Made by a program: the position numbers and the translations under genes. A DNA stretch of 64,000 nucleotides from Basidiobolus meristosporus CBS 931.73 (lineage: Eukaryota > Basidiobolomycota > Basidiobolomycetes > Basidiobolales > Basidiobolaceae): the NCBI GenBank assembly GCA_002104905.1, contig MCFE01000065.1:1-64000 (forward strand). The letters are read 5' to 3'. The notes below the pieces were generated by a model. The model searched no databases and was not told the origin of the DNA. It worked only from the letters and a program-made list of their open reading frames with translations. Positions 1-12,805 of this stretch are shown here, piece after piece (position 1 is the stretch's first letter; each line of letters opens with the position of its first letter).

Positions 1-44
1 TTTGTGTTGGCCTTTTGTCAGGATCATTACAGTAATGTTTCTTA

Positions 45-1711
45 GGGGTATTGAGATCAAGAATCAGCTCAGAGTGGGGAGATTTGATGAGGAGGCCTCA
101 TGCAAACAATTCCATGCGCAATTTGAATGGTATGCGCTGGCATGTCTGTTTGCACCTTAGCTTTTGGGACCAAAGAGATTTTGAATGAATTTTTGTCTCA
201 AATGACTGCTGTGCTATGTGATATATTAGAGATCTAAGTGGCTTCCAAGAGCAATATACACAGGACTCATCAAGACAACAGCTCCTAGGTATCAGTTAGA
301 GGGGAAGTGAGTACCTTGAGGAATCAGAAGGTGAACTTCAAGAGGAAGAATACAGACTGCAAGCAATTGCATCCAGATTGCATCTGCATGCTAGATTCCT
401 TATCATCCCATGCAATAATGGGGTGCAGGCACATCCCAATCCAATCTATGCCACCACCCCTCACAAGAGCACCTTGCATCAAGTCAATGTGTGTAAGACT
501 AATGCACACTTAAGAGCAAGTCATCAGAACTCACCAAACAGCTCATTTAGAGACTAGTCCATTGGAGCCGGCCAAGTTGCATCAACATTTAACATCACAT
601 TGACTTCAGCCAAGGGCTATGCCAAAGCATCAAGTTGGGCCTGCGCATGCCAGCACACCCAAACATCAGCAAGTTACTCCTGGTGAACTGACTGACAATG
701 ATCCACATGCAGTGCCTCAACCTCTAAGCTTTAGGCAAGTAAAAGAACGCATCAGCACATGGCACTTCAGGCTGGTACTGTCATATTGTCTGGAGCAATT
801 CAGCATGGCCAAGCTCCAGCACTGCACTCATCAACTAGGAGGCAAATACTGACTACAAGTACACAAGTTGCCAAGATGATAGTCAATAAGGAAGTAGTTG
901 AAGTGTGCAAAGTGGATCACTACCAAATGCTTCAGTAGTAGTTCCTGTGAGAAAAAACCTGGGAAGATGATGCAATTGCATTGAATTGTTGGCATTTGTC
1001 ATGATCCAAGTAACACTTTTTTTTGCAATCCAAATTGAGCCAATGCAAATCAGTGATCAATATATTCTTGATATTTGTAATATCAAGGTCATATCACTTT
1101 TGCAACTGAGCCCCTATAGTAAATACCCTGCATATGTATATATCATCTATTACACCAGTGCAGCTATTGGAGCTGATTTGCACCTACACAATTGGTTGTA
1201 TGCTTTCTGTGACACCTTCTCCAATCACTAAGATCAGGGATTTACTTGCCCAATGGGAAAAGTGGGATAGTTGATTACAAATCAGGTTGCTTGTGTATTT
1301 GTAAATGAGCTATTTGGGGGCTAAGAGCTTCAGGATACTTTTAGACCAATCATCCATTGCCATACAATCCAATTGGAGTGATGGTAACCAAAATGGTAAG
1401 TATAAGTGTAGTTTATAGTGTGATGTGCATGTATTTTCATTTGCATTAAAGCAATATATCCAAATACCAGACTTTACCTACCACAATAATGGTATCTGAT
1501 GGCACATGTGTTGCAAACAATAAAAGTTGGCACAATTGTCCATGCCAACCTCATTGTATCAGATTGTGCCATAGTGTGCAAGATTGTCCCACATTGTCTA
1601 AAATTGTTCAAGAGCAATCCTGCCTTCTGGTAGCTACAACACTGTACCCAAATGTTCTTTAAGATTTTGGATTGTGCTGTGCACCCTGGCATGGTATACT
1701 GGCACAAGCCT
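45..1711 (+). mobile_element. Decayed right-hand part of a Harbinger-like DNA element (second-gene end)
   Basis: This stretch is a diverged copy of the right half of the element at 39527-42925. It carries the same order of second-protein coding fragments (a piece reading FDEEA then KQFHAQF near 90-130), then the non-coding tail with the 'accctgcatat' and 'ccaattggagtgatggtaacc' blocks. It ends near 1711 in 'ggcacaagcct', a worn version of the terminus 'ggaacaagtct'. Stops and frameshifts interrupt the frame. CpG dinucleotides present in the 41-44 kb copy are mostly TG or CA here, so this is an old, inactive copy. The left half and the transposase are missing, and the first 44 bases resemble the short repeat at 3361-3516 in reverse. 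Confidence 0.75.
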
Positions 1712-1753
1712 ATTATCAGCATTGGACATACCCCAGCCATCAGCAAGAGAGCC

Positions 1754-3360
1754 AGCTTTTCTGGGCACAATAGATGGTATTGCTGCTGAGCATGTGAGAT
1801 CCAGAGGACTTACTCCATAACAAACACACATTATTATTACCCAAACACCAACACTGAGAACATTGTATTTCTGCAGAGAGAACATACAGAAGTCAGCATT
1901 CAATTGCAGCAGAGTTTGCAAGCTATAAGCCATTAGCTGGTATATGGAATTAATTGGAAACTGAGATACTTAAGATAAAGGGTATCTGCTGGAGCAAAAG
2001 CTTTCTACTGGGAGCAATGCATTTGTTCTTCAACTATATCCCTATACTGATGAACAAGTTGTACAAGGGGCATTTCAAGCTAAATGGGCCCTTTGAAATA
2101 CCAGAGAAATTTGAAAGAATTGGCACAATATAACAGAGTTTCTACTACCCTAAGTACTTCTGATGGGCTCCAATCAACATTCAAGCTTGTATGTAACAAT
2201 ACTAGTGCAAGGACTGGATGAACTGGATATGTATTTACTCAAATGGCCTTTTGAAGCAATTACTACCAAGAGTACATTGTAAGCATTGGGAGTCATATGT
2301 GGACAATGTACAAATACTTATCCAGATGTGGATCACCAATGCCAACTTGATGCATCTACAGCTTTTGTGCAAAGAGTTTGTGATGGATCTCAGTGGCTAT
2401 ACCACAAACATAAAGTTGAATGTGTAGATCTTTGCTGCTACTATATCCATTTGCTACTCCATCTTGCTTGGTGTGTTGAGAATATTGAACCTTGCTTCCA
2501 CTTTTGGGAGTTTCCTATGGAGTGGATGTGTGAGGAGATAGGAAGACAAGTCAAGTGTCAGGTACTACCATATCCCAATCTCATCAAGAATATTTCCGTC
2601 AAGTCTGCCATAGATGTAACAAGTTGGCAAATGGAGGACAGCTGCAAAGAGTTGGGAAAATACTGAGGACTGATGTGCATATGAAGACACCTATGCCTAT
2701 GGCATTAAAAAGCTAAGCATCCCCATTGTTTGTGTAATCAGCTAAGCAATGTTAAGTTGGGTTGGGTACAACATGCAATTAACTTTTATTAGGAAAACTC
2801 TACCAAGGTATGTTGGATTTCTCTTGGTCACAAGCCAATTTCTACACCATTCAATACTGTATTTACAAAAACAAGAGCCAGAATGCCCCTATGAGGGGGA
2901 CTAGAATCCAGCAGGGAGAAGGATATATTGGTGAAGTACCAAAAAGTTCCTCGCAAATATTCAGGAGGTATTCTTAGCAGAGGTGGCAGCAACCAAGCAA
3001 ATGTTTGCCAGAAGTATATGCAACCAGCAATACAAGGTATATGGCAACTTTGCAAGTATCACACAAGAAAGCCGTAAAGCTGAGGTGATAGAAGTATGTC
3101 AATTACTGCAAGTGTGTGCATTTGTAGAGGTAAGTAAGCAGGAGGCCATAGTTTTTTTTGATTTGAACTATTTGTAGAATACCCAAGGTAGTAGTGTGAA
3201 AGAAAATGAAGTTGGGAGATTCTACAGTGGAATATATGAATTGCACAAGGGGAGGTCAAAAAAGCAAATATCAGTTGGTAAGTTGGTATGGTAGCCTTAT
3301 ACAGTACTAGCTTTAGGATACCATACTTCTGTCATCATGACATCAGAGCCTTACAACTAA
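1754..3360 (+). mobile_element. Repeat A, copy 1: decayed DNA-transposon-like element
   Basis: The sequence is shared with 33097-34925, beginning at a common 'agcttttctgg' and running through the same blocks. The plus strand holds broken coding fragments. One reads EFPMEWMCEEIG and then LPYPNLIKNI at about 2500-2590. This resembles the 'FPMER..G' followed by 'PY.NL' signature that I associate with large fungal transposases of the CACTA/Plavaka type. The family assignment is an inference and is weak. Many stops are present and no intact frame remains. The right end is interrupted near 3361 by a short direct repeat and repeat B. Confidence 0.5.
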
Positions 3361-3516
3361 TTGTTGTGATGATCCTGTCAAAAGGCCATTACTGATTATA
3401 AGTCTTAGAACTAAGAGGCATTGATTCCATCAGGATACTATACAAAGACCATCAAAAAATAATTGCACCCCAGATATCATAAACACTTAGTCAAATTTTC
3501 ATCACCATAATACAAA
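3361..3516. repeat. Short dispersed repeat R, left copy flanking repeat B
   Basis: About 155 bp containing 'gatgatcctgtc' and 'aggcattgatt..atcaggatac' recurs in the same orientation at 4618-4770 and again at 13371-13470. Here the two near copies bracket repeat B (3530-4617) like direct repeats. They could be terminal repeats of a non-autonomous element or a sub-repeat of element A. No TG..CA ends were seen, so I do not call them LTRs. Confidence 0.5.
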
Positions 3517-3529
3517 AGTGACTTTTGAA

Positions 3530-4617
3530 TGGTTCTCTGCTAATTTTGTCACTTTCTGATCCCAGACACTCCATCACCTCCTACATTTGTGCGCATTGAT
3601 TGGCTATTACCTCTCTTGCACACTCTTTACTACCTGACTCTACTGCTTCTCTAACTTTTCATGCATACAAATTGATTTATTTTTGTTGAAACTTCAGTTG
3701 TACCACAATTGCCAATTGTATTGGCCTATGCAAGTCCCTATACCCATCACCAACATTAAGCCCAATCCCACACTCAACAAGTAACTCCATTTAAGTCCAC
3801 TACTCAATAAGTATTTCTGCTATAATGCACTATTTCCACAACTTTGGCAGGAACCATACAACTTTATGTCATTGTTCAATCACTGGTTCCCATACATCTC
3901 AGTATTCAGCTGGCACTGCAAGGTCTAGATCCTCATTGGCCAGTCTCTGCAATAGGTCCTTGCAATATTCAAGTGTGTTTTCTTTAGCACAGGTCTTGAA
4001 GAAGCACTGCAACCTCTTGGTGTGCCTATCAATGTTCCAAAATTCTACCAAAGGCATTGCGACTACCTTTTGAATTCTTGACATTTTTACTCTGTCTGTC
4101 AATGATATTTCCACTCTGTTAGGAGCTGCAGCTTTTCTCTTACACTTCCCTGTCTCTGGCTTGGGTGGACTTTTTCCCCATTACCTTTTCCTTTATCACC
4201 ACCAGGTCTTTCACTGCTACTTTGTCCAAGTACTTCCTGCATTGAATTGCAATTTCTCCTTGATAAATGTGGCTTTGATGCATCTGTTTTGGCCTTCTTG
4301 TTCCTTGCTGTCACTCTGCAGGAAACCTGATGCTTCTTTCCCACATATTCTGAGCTCTCAGCCCTTGCAGTGCTTGGCTGCTGAGGTAGCCACTTGTTCT
4401 TATCACAGCCAGGTCCTTCACTGCTACTTTGACTAATACCTCTTGAGTAGAACTATGCTTTTTCCTACCTGGTGGCTCTTTGATGCTTGTTTGGAGCTTT
4501 AGGCCCTGCTTGTAATAAGAGCTTGAGGAAGTTGCTGGTCTTAGCCATTCACCCTTGTTCATTTGCCTTTAATAGTTTTGGCTATTCTTGAGATACTTTG
4601 TTATCCAATGAAAAATT
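3530..4617 (-). mobile_element. Repeat B, copy 1, with conserved minus-strand coding segment
   Basis: The minus strand keeps fragments of a protein that recurs at 13440-14345 and 14690-15345. It has a basic, low-complexity part (about 4560 down to 4115) followed by a conserved segment with the core ENTLEYCKDLLQ at about 3990-3930. The segment is broken by stops. Similar amino-acid text in three diverged copies suggests a real ancestral transposon gene, but I do not recognise the family. It may be the accessory gene of another DNA transposon. Confidence 0.45.
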
Positions 4618-4770
4618 GTTGAGATGATCCTGTCACAATGCCATCATAAAGTTAATGTCCCGTGACTGAGATGTACTGATCTTATCAGGACACCATCCAG
4701 AGACCGTTGAAAAATAATAGCACCTGAGATTTCACAAAAAACTTTGTCAAATTTTTTCATCATAATGATG
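4618..4770. repeat. Short dispersed repeat R, right copy
   Basis: This is the partner of the repeat at 3361-3516. It shares the 'gagatgatcctgtcacaatgcc' type start (positions 4621 onward) and the 'atcaggacacc' and 'aaaaataatagcacc' blocks in the same order, followed by 'gtcaaattttttcatca'. Confidence 0.5.
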
Positions 4771-5880
4771 TATAAGTGGCTACAGGTTTTGTGCAAAGAG
4801 TTTGCAATGCAACTTGAGCAACTATACTGTAAGAGTAAAGCTAATGCATATATCAATGCCACTACTGTATACATTGGCTACTCCATATTGCTTGGTGTGT
4901 TGAGAATATTGCACCTTACTTCACCTTTTGGGAGTTTCCTATGGAGCAGATGTGTGAGGAAATACAAAACCAAGTCAAGTTGCAAGTTCTACCATATCCC
5001 AATCTTGTCAAGAATATTACCTTCAAGTCCATCATATGGAAGAGTTGGAGAGTACTGAGGACTAATGTGCACATGGCAACATCTATGCCTTTGGCATTAA
5101 GAAGCTAAGCAGCCCCAATGGGTGGGTAACAGTCAAGTAATGCAAAGTTGGGTTAGGAGCAGAAGCAACTAACTTTTATCAGGAAAACTCTACCAAGATA
5201 TGCTAGATTTCTCATGGTCACAAGCCAACTTCTACACTGTTCAATATGGAACTCACACAAACAAAAGCCAGAGCGCACCTATAAGGAGGACTAGAATCCA
5301 GCAGCAAGAAGGAGTACGTTGGCTAAATACTAAGAAGTTCTTTGCAGATATTCAGGAGGTATTCATGGCAGAAGTGGCAACAACTAAGCATATGTTTGCA
5401 AGATGTATATATTACCTATAGTACAATGTATGTAGCAACTTTGCAAGTGTTACACTAAAAAGCTGTGAAGTTGAGGTGATGGAAGTATGTCAATTGCAGC
5501 AGGTGTGCACACTTGTAGAGGTTAGTATGCAGCAGGCCATAGTTTTTTTTTGTTTCAAGCTATTTGTGGAATACCCAAGGTAGTAGTGGGTAAGCAAATA
5601 AAGAGGGGTGATTCTGCAGTGTAATATATGAATTGCACAAGGGGAGGTAGAAAATAGAAATACCATTTGGTAAATTGGTACAGCAGCAGTATACAGAACC
5701 AGTGGTAGGCTGTCATACTGCCAATATAATGCCATCAGAGTCTTGCAGTGAGGCTGTCAAAATACCATCAAGTTTCTTGCCATATTAGGCAATTGGATGT
5801 CCTGGCCAACTGGATCCACTTAAAATAGTTATAGAGCGCTAAAAGACTGCTGCAATACCATGCAAATATTGTCACAGCAC
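4771..5880 (+). mobile_element. Repeat A, copy 2 (5'-truncated)
   Basis: The sequence begins inside element A ('ttttgtgcaaagagtttg', compare 2363) and follows copies 1 and 3 to their shared tail with 'ggtagtagtgggtaagcaaat' near 5576 and 'gccatcagagtcttgc' near 5732. Plus-strand fragments correspond to the same broken protein, with stops throughout. Confidence 0.5.
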
Positions 5881-6680
5881 CCATAAAATATTGTCAAATT
5901 TTATCCCTTTATTTGACTGTAAAATTAGCAAAACACCATCATGATCCCATCATAAGATTATTAGGAGTGTCACCAATTCCAAGCTGCTGGTATTAGGAAG
6001 GTCTCTGAATGGGATCCTGATGGCTGATCTGGATTGGATCCACTTGTGGGACCAAATTATTTTTCATAGGGAGTTAATAATCAGGAGGCCATAGTATTTT
6101 TTGATTCAAGCAATATATCTCATAACCAAGGTAGTAGTGGGTAAGCAAATAGTGGGTGATTCTACAGTGGAATATATCAATTGCACAAGGGGAGGTAGAA
6201 AAGGAAGTACCGTTTGGTAAATTTGTATGGTTGCATTACACAGAACCAGCTGTAGGCCATCATACTGCCAATATAATGCTATCAGAATCCTGCTGTGAGG
6301 TTGTCAAAATACTGTCAAAGTCTTGCCATATAAGGCAATTGCATGTCCTGGCCAACTGGATCCACTTAATTAGTTATAGAGCACTAAAAGACTGCAACAA
6401 AAGTTGTAAAGTGCACTAAGAGTGCAACAATGCCATACCATGCTTGGCAAAACACCATACAAACACTATCATGTTTTATCAGCTTTATCTGGCAGTGAAC
6501 TTGGCAAAATGCAGTTGTGATCACATCACAAGATCATGTAGATGGTCATCAACTCCAAGTGGCTGGTATTAGAGCAGTCTCCTGATGGAATCTTGACAGC
6601 TGATCCAGATTGGATCCACCTGCAGGACCAAATTATTCTGCATAGGGTGTGTACATTGTTGATTATCTTACAACAAAGTG
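5881..6680 (+). repeat. Repeat A tail fragments in partial tandem
   Basis: Two diverged copies of the A tail occur in succession. The blocks 'ggccatagt..ttttgattcaagc', 'ggtagtagtgggtaagcaaat' and 'ggcaattgcatgtcctggcc' (6090-6360) repeat the 5530-5810 stretch. The block 'aagattattaggagtgtcaccaattccaag' at 5957 onward matches 6530-6560. No coding capacity was recognised. Confidence 0.5.
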
Positions 6681-7025
6681 ATAGGTATTTTTTGACATAA
6701 ATTTAAGTCCTTAAAAGATTCCTTAGCCACATTGATTCTTTGTATCTTCCCATGCTGCCATACACTCTGCCTCTGTGGTAGAAGGTGCTATAGTTAATTG
6801 CTTTCTTGAATCCCATGAAATTGCTCCTTGAGAGTACAGAAAGAAGTATCCTGTAGTGGATCTTCTGTCTTCTAAGTTTTGTCCCCAATCAGTATCAGAG
6901 TATCCCATAAGTGCCTGTTCTGAAACCTTATAGGTGCACCTTTAGCAGATATCAGCAGCTCCTTTCAAGTATCTAAAAATCTACCTAATTGCCACAATAT
7001 GATCTGATCCATAGTTCTGATTAGG

Positions 7026-7484
7026 CTAGCTAACAACTCCCATTGAATATGACATACCAGGATATATTCTAAGCATGAAATACATCAGACTGCCAGCCAT
7101 TAATTGATAAGGAAAGCCAGGGCTTTTAGATGGCACCAAGCTGTCTTGATTTGGTTTAGTTTTGTCCAAGTTAAGGTTTGTCTCCATTGGGGTAGCTGTT
7201 GGTTTAGAGTCTTCCATTTGATACTCCTTGAGTATATCAAGAATGCACATGGCTTGGTTTAGAATGATAGTCTGGGCACTTCTGTCTGTGGAGATCTTTG
7301 CCCCTAAGCAGTAACTGAGTTGTCCAAGCTCAGACATCTTGAGCTCCTTAGTTAGGCTTGATCTAGTCTCTTCCAATGTTTTGAGGTTATTGGCAGTTAT
7401 AATAAGATCATCTACATATAGAGCTAATAGAACTGGGTTTGCTTGATATGGCTTATAACATATACTAAAGACGGCATTACTCAT
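7026..7484 (-). pseudogene. Copia reverse-transcriptase fragment (longest open piece)
   Basis: This 152-codon open stretch encodes the C-terminal half of a copia reverse transcriptase. It includes LYVDDLIITANN with the catalytic aspartate pair, then the thumb region with LGAKI, and the linker before RNase H ending in AGSLMYFMLRIYPGMSY. It is only part of the roughly 250-residue domain and continues in other frames on both sides. Confidence 0.8.
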
Positions 7485-8266
7485 TTTTGGTCAACAAGCC
7501 CATCTGGCTGGTTCATATAAACATTCTTACCAAGTTCTACATTTAAAATGCAGCTTTTACATCCATTTCAGGTATGAGAAATCTATGTTTAGCTACAATA
7601 GCCATTATTAATCTCATGGGATCAAACTTGGCTACAAGTGTAAAGGTGCAAAGGTGTCAGTATAGTCAAGTCCTTTTGTTTGAAAGTGTCCTTTGGCCAC
7701 AAGTCTTGTTTTGCATCTTTCAATTGTACCATCAGCCCTGTATTTTACTTCAAAGTCCAATCTGCATTCAATTGACTTTTGATTGATTGGTTATTTGACT
7801 AAGCCCCCAGCTTGATTTTCTGTTAGGACCTAGGATTCCTCATTCATAGCAGATCTCCAAAACTTGTCTGAGGGCTGTTTAGGGCCTCTTTATAGTCTGA
7901 GGCTCATCAATATGGACTGAATATTCATAGACTAGGTTTGTGCCCTAATTGATATAGTAATATGTGCTATTTCTTGTCCAGTTGGATTTCCTTGCATTTG
8001 ATACTGGATTGATCACTTCTAGTATATTACAAGGTGCTGATGCAGGCTGAACCATGGTTGTAGAGTCCTCTAGAGCAAAAAAATCTACATTGTTTTGCTC
8101 TGATTGAACTCTGGCAATTGGTGAACTTGAGATCAGATCTTTGTCATCATCAGGTGTCACATCAAACAGCACATCCCTGGACCTGACTAGCTTCTTTGCT
8201 CAGGTACTGTAGAGTCTGTATTATTTACTCTCATTTAGTAGCCCAAAAATATGCATGTTACACATT

Positions 8267-8998
8267 AGACTTGTTCTGATGGATAGTGCCACATTGAGCC
8301 ATGAGTGCCAAATGATGCCATAGTGTGCCAGAGAGGCCAATTGAGCCTCTAACTGGCCACAGGGTGTGATAAATAGCTCCGCATCTTCATGCAAAGCAGC
8401 CCCTGTGTTTCACCCATAGTGTTGGAGAAAATCCATTTTTGACCTTTTTTTGTGGATCAATGTAGCGCAGGATGTGTGAGAGCACAGGAGAACTGAAGAT
8501 ATGCATCGGGTACTCAATACCCATGGCACTCTGAATCTAGCTCCTGTGGCTTGTATCATGTCACAAAAATGAATGGCACTATCTTGGTCCACTGGTACTA
8601 TCTGGCACTATAAGTGCTTTGTATAGATCTTACTTTAGGGCTAATATTTAAATATAGTGCCAGATAGTACCAGTGGACCAAGATAGTGCCATTCATTTTT
8701 GTGACATGATACAAGCCACAGGAGCTAGATTCTGAGTGCTATGGGTATTGAGTACCAGATGCATATCTTCAATCTGCTTGTGCTCTAACATATCCTGCTC
8801 AACATTGATCCAAAAAAAAGGTCAAAAAATGAATTTTCTCCAACACAATAGGTGAAACACAGGGGCTGCTTTGCATGAAGATGCAGAGCTATGTTTCACA
8901 CCCTGTGGCCAGGTAGAGGTTCAATTGGCCTCTCTGGCACACTATGGCATCATTTGGCACTCATGGCTCAATGTGGCACTATCCAACAGAACAAGTCT
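8267..8998. mobile_element. Palindromic foldback MITE, copy 1, with ATT target duplication
   Basis: A 732-bp near-palindrome. It opens with AGACTTGTTCTGATGGATAG and closes with the inverted form ending ACAAGTCT. The left arm (to about 8610) reappears as the reverse complement in the right arm around a loop of roughly 50 bp (ctataagtgctttg... at 8609-8660). ATT flanks it on both sides (8264-8266 and 8999-9001). It interrupts a copia relic. There is no coding capacity. Two more copies lie at 25314-26047 and 26544-27276. The first bases match the left terminus of the Harbinger-like element at 39527, which suggests mobilisation by that family. Confidence 0.92.
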
Positions 8999-10096
8999 AT
9001 TTTGGCGCAGGTTTTGAATGATTTTCAGGTAGTTTCCTAGCATATGATGTGCACCCAAATACTCTTAGAAGTTCTGCACCTAACCTCTGTCCATACCATG
9101 CTTCAAATGGAGTAGAAACATGAAGTATTTCTTATATAACTTCTATTACTAAGGTTTAAAGCTGTGGCAACTGATTTGGCCCAGATTTCATAGGATACTC
9201 TTGATTATGGATCATGGATCTTGCAAAATCAATTCTTGATATAGCTGACCACTCTGCTACTACATTTTGCTGTGGGGAGTGTAGATCAGTGGTCTCTTGC
9301 TTTATCCCATGAGTTTTGCAGAAGAAGATGCAGAGTTTCAAGGTATATTCTCCACCATTGTTAAAGCATATTTTCTTGATTTTTCCCCAGTTTCTCTCTC
9401 CACCATGGCTTTAAGCTCCCTGAACTTAGACTAAGCAGCCTTCCTTTCTCTCCAGGAAGTAAACCCACATATATCTTTGTCTAATCATCAATAATGGTGT
9501 CAAACACCTCATCCCACCTCAGGATAAACTTTACATAGGCCCACTTATATCTGAGCAAATTAGATCCAATTTTTTTTTACTTTTGATCAACCAGAGCTCT
9601 TGAATGGCTGTCTGGCTTGCTTGCAAAATATATATGCTATATTATACTCCAAATTAGTTGGGGGAGCAATTTTGACTCTGGGAATTAGCTGATCTTTGAT
9701 CATTATGGGCAAAAAATTCAAAATTGGTGTGTCCAAATTTCCTGTGCCAAAACATTGGTGTTTTTACAATCAAGTTACTTAAATTGGCTTCCAGATATGA
9801 TGGAATATTGGTAGCTTGTATAGATTCTGATCTCTGATACCCAATGCAACATGGGTACTGTTTTGATCATGACCCTGCATCCGGAACTACCAAAGCTGAA
9901 GCTGAGTCTTTCTGTAGTGGCCTTGTTTACAGATAGTAGGTTCTTGCCTATTTCTGGTACATAAAGTACCTCTTTGAAGGTAAGAGTATGGCTTCTTCTA
10001 CTGCTTCTAAATCCTGCCTGAATGGTTCCTTCTCCCACTGTATCAAGTGTTCTATTGTCACCCATGAGAACCTTCTTAATCAGAATTTCCAATATT

Positions 10097-12805
10097 AGAC
10101 TTGATCCATTGGATGGTACCACATAGTACAAGCCTGTTTATAGGGCCAGATTGATCTAGTACTCTACAGCACTATCTGGAACTCTAATTTCTATTGTAAT
10201 GCCAGTGGTACCATACAGTTACTGGTATTTTTACTCAATCTTATTTATGTTGCTCAGAACAGTGCTTTTCTTAATTTATATGCTCTTCATAACTCTTCAG
10301 ACAAATTTCTCTCAGTGTATGTCTTCTTTATTTACTTTTCATAGTGTACCAGACACATTTCTCCCAGTTGATATCATCTTGTACAGATATACTATGCATT
10401 AACAGGTATCTTACCTACTTTACCTATTCTGTTGTTTTCTCCTATATATGACTTACCTCATTATTTGCTAATATGCTGAGTCTCTTTAGACATTCAAATT
10501 TATGCTATACACTCATACAAAAATGATTATATATTGCATTGTAGAGCTTCTGCTTCATGCTTAGTTCACCATTCCTTAGCTTCCTGTAAGCTGCAGTACA
10601 TCTTAGTCTCTGACAATCCTCTTCTGTATAAGCCAAATCTACCATGCATTTCTTCCCTCTAATGAATTCTGGATGACTCTCTACCTAGAGTACTTTGTCA
10701 TGCCTACTTCTAGCAAATGACCCACTAAACCAGATGGTGTTTTCCTTAAAGTTAGACAGTACTCAAAGCTTCACACAGCTGCTCTAAGTGATTCATACCC
10801 TCTGAAAGGTGGTTGGTTATTGCTGTCAGCTGGGAATCAAACCTTGGGTAGATTGGGGTAGATGGTCCACAATACCTGGTATAGATCTCCTCTGATGTGT
10901 CAAAAGAAAATCCAATAGTAGTGATGGGATTGATAAGAAAAGACCATTCCAAAGAGTCAGTCATATAAAAGTTGGTAAATGATGGAGTAGAAGTGATATG
11001 AATCAATTTTGCATGATCAGCTTTTATCTATTTTTCCAAGAATTATGATTAAATCACCATCAGTTGCCATATATCCCATCATTATCTTGCAAAATTCACC
11101 CTCCACAATGATGTGGTAATCTCATTGATGGTTCACTTGCAAGTCTATAGTCAAATAGGATATTTGCAATTGATGTGATCTGATCCATGTCAATGTGATC
11201 CAAGATGCATCATGCATAACATATGAAAGATTCAGCAATCAAATTAGTTTTGATATGTATCTCATATAAGACCAGGCTGATGCCAATACACCACTTTATA
11301 AGTATCCAAATCCAGCACTATGGTCTGTATACCAAGTCTCCATCCATCTTTAGTACAACCAGGACAAAACCTATTCACCAGCAGACAAGTGTGGTCCAAT
11401 CTGCAAAAGTTGATGTTGGATCCACTCAGGTTCTCCCTAAATGATTTTGTTATGGTCAAAGTGTCTATGATCAGCCCCCATACAGATATTTAGGCTCTAC
11501 TCATAAATCTAGCAGAGCTGGATACCTGAGAAGGTCAACAGACATAGAAAAATCTGTGCACAAAGCTGTGGCACGCGTCTACATCAAACACCAGCATATC
11601 CAGGTAAGAAGATATATAACAAGACAAGTATTGAAGTATAGCATGAGCTGGGAATGAAGGGATTTGATGAGGAAGCCATACTCAAACATTTCCACATGCA
11701 ACTGGCACAGTACAGGCTGGATGCATCTGTTTGTGCCTCTACTTTGGCAACCAAAGAGATTTGGAATGAGGTCTGGCCTCAAATGAATAATGTACTAGGT
11801 GATATATTATTAGAGCTAAGTGGCTTCTGAGAGCAATATTCACAGGTCTCATCAAGGCAAGAGTTCCCAAGTATTAGACAGAAGGTGAGTGAATACCTTG
11901 AGGAAACAATAGGTGAGCTTTAAGAGGAAGAATACAGACCATGAGCAACTGTGTATAGATAATGCCAGTACAACTTACTGGATTCTGTACCATCCCCTGC
12001 AATGCCAGCACACTTGCACACATCAGTCCAATCTATGCCAACACCCTTCATAAGAGTGCCTAGCATTGAGTCAATGTGCATCAGATCAACATGTGTGCTA
12101 CAAAGCAAAACTACTAGAACTTGCCAAGCTGCACATTTAGACACAAGTCCAGAGCAGGTGAGGTTGAGTTAACATGTAAAATCATATGGAACTTAGCTAA
12201 GGACTATGCCAATGCATAAAGTTGTGCCTATGTGTGCTGTTAAACCTGACTATGAGCAAGTTGCTTTGAGACAGAGCACCTATAAGAAACACCCTGCATA
12301 TGGATACATCATCTGTAAGACCAGCACAACCATTTGACCTGATTTGCACCTACACAACCAGTTGCATGCTTGCTACAACATCTTGTGCAATTACTAAGAT
12401 CAGGGGTTTACTTGCTCAATGGGCAAAATGCATATTTAATTGTGAATCAGGTAGCTTGTCTCTTGGTCAATGAGCCAACTGTAGGCTAGCAGCTTCAGGT
12501 ATACTTGTCAACTAATCAATTAGTAACATACCATCCAATTGGAGCAATGGTAACCAAAATGGTAGGTATCAGTGTGGCTTATTGTGTGATACACAATTAT
12601 TTTGATTTACGTAAGAGAAACATATCCAAATACTTGGTTTTACATACCACAATAGTGGTTTGAATTGCGCATGTGATGAAAACATTATGAGTTGGTGATC
12701 TCATCTCTGCCAACCTCAATGTGTCAGATTGTCCCATAGTGTGCAAGAATGTCCAAAAGGAATCCTGCCAACTGGTACCTACAATATTGCACCCAATTGT
12801 TTTTT
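10097..12805. mobile_element. Decayed Harbinger-like DNA element, right terminus lost
   Basis: The left terminus AGACTTGATCCATTGGATGG at 10097 is preceded by ATT, the same 3-bp duplication seen at other copies. The internal order follows the 39527-42925 element: a minus-strand transposase relic (about 11010-10480) and then a plus-strand second-gene relic (about 11220-12200) with FDEEA and KEIWNE-type fragments. Homology stops near 12805, before the expected right terminus, where a chromovirus scrap begins. CpG sites have decayed, so the copy is old. The left flank is copia sequence and corresponds to the same copia position as the right flank of the copy ending at 44716. Confidence 0.8.
10480..11010 (-). 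pseudogene. Harbinger-like transposase relic
   Basis: Minus-strand fragments match the N-terminal part of the transposase at 40575-39690, including the segment EWSFLINPITT and YTRYCGPSTPIYP (about 10950-10850). After a deletion they match its C-terminal part (GEEMHG/DLAYTEEDCQRL-like text near 10640). The middle, with the first catalytic aspartates, is largely deleted, so this copy cannot encode an active enzyme. Confidence 0.65.

Larger units (their letters stand above)
6680..10096 (-). mobile_element. Ty1/copia retrotransposon relic, minus strand, missing both LTRs
   Basis: Reading the minus strand from 10096 down, the order is protease-linked region (GDNRTLDTVGEGTIQ, about 10065), integrase core scraps (QQNVVAE.., about 9270), reverse transcriptase (YVDDLIITANNLKTLEE, about 7400, the copia form of the YxDD motif) and RNase H (STTEAECMAAWEDTKN, about 6770). 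The order protease, integrase, RT, RNase H is diagnostic of Ty1/copia. All reading frames are broken. The palindromic MITE at 8267-8998 interrupts the linker between integrase and RT, and a Harbinger-like element begins at 10097. The missing gag side would lie upstream of the insertion. A matching minus-strand gag piece occurs at 44717-45460. Confidence 0.85.

Noticed and set aside
3361-4770. A small LTR retrotransposon bounded by the repeat R copies
   Set aside because: The direct repeats lack TG..CA ends, and no primer site or polypurine tract was seen. Repeat R also occurs elsewhere without a partner.
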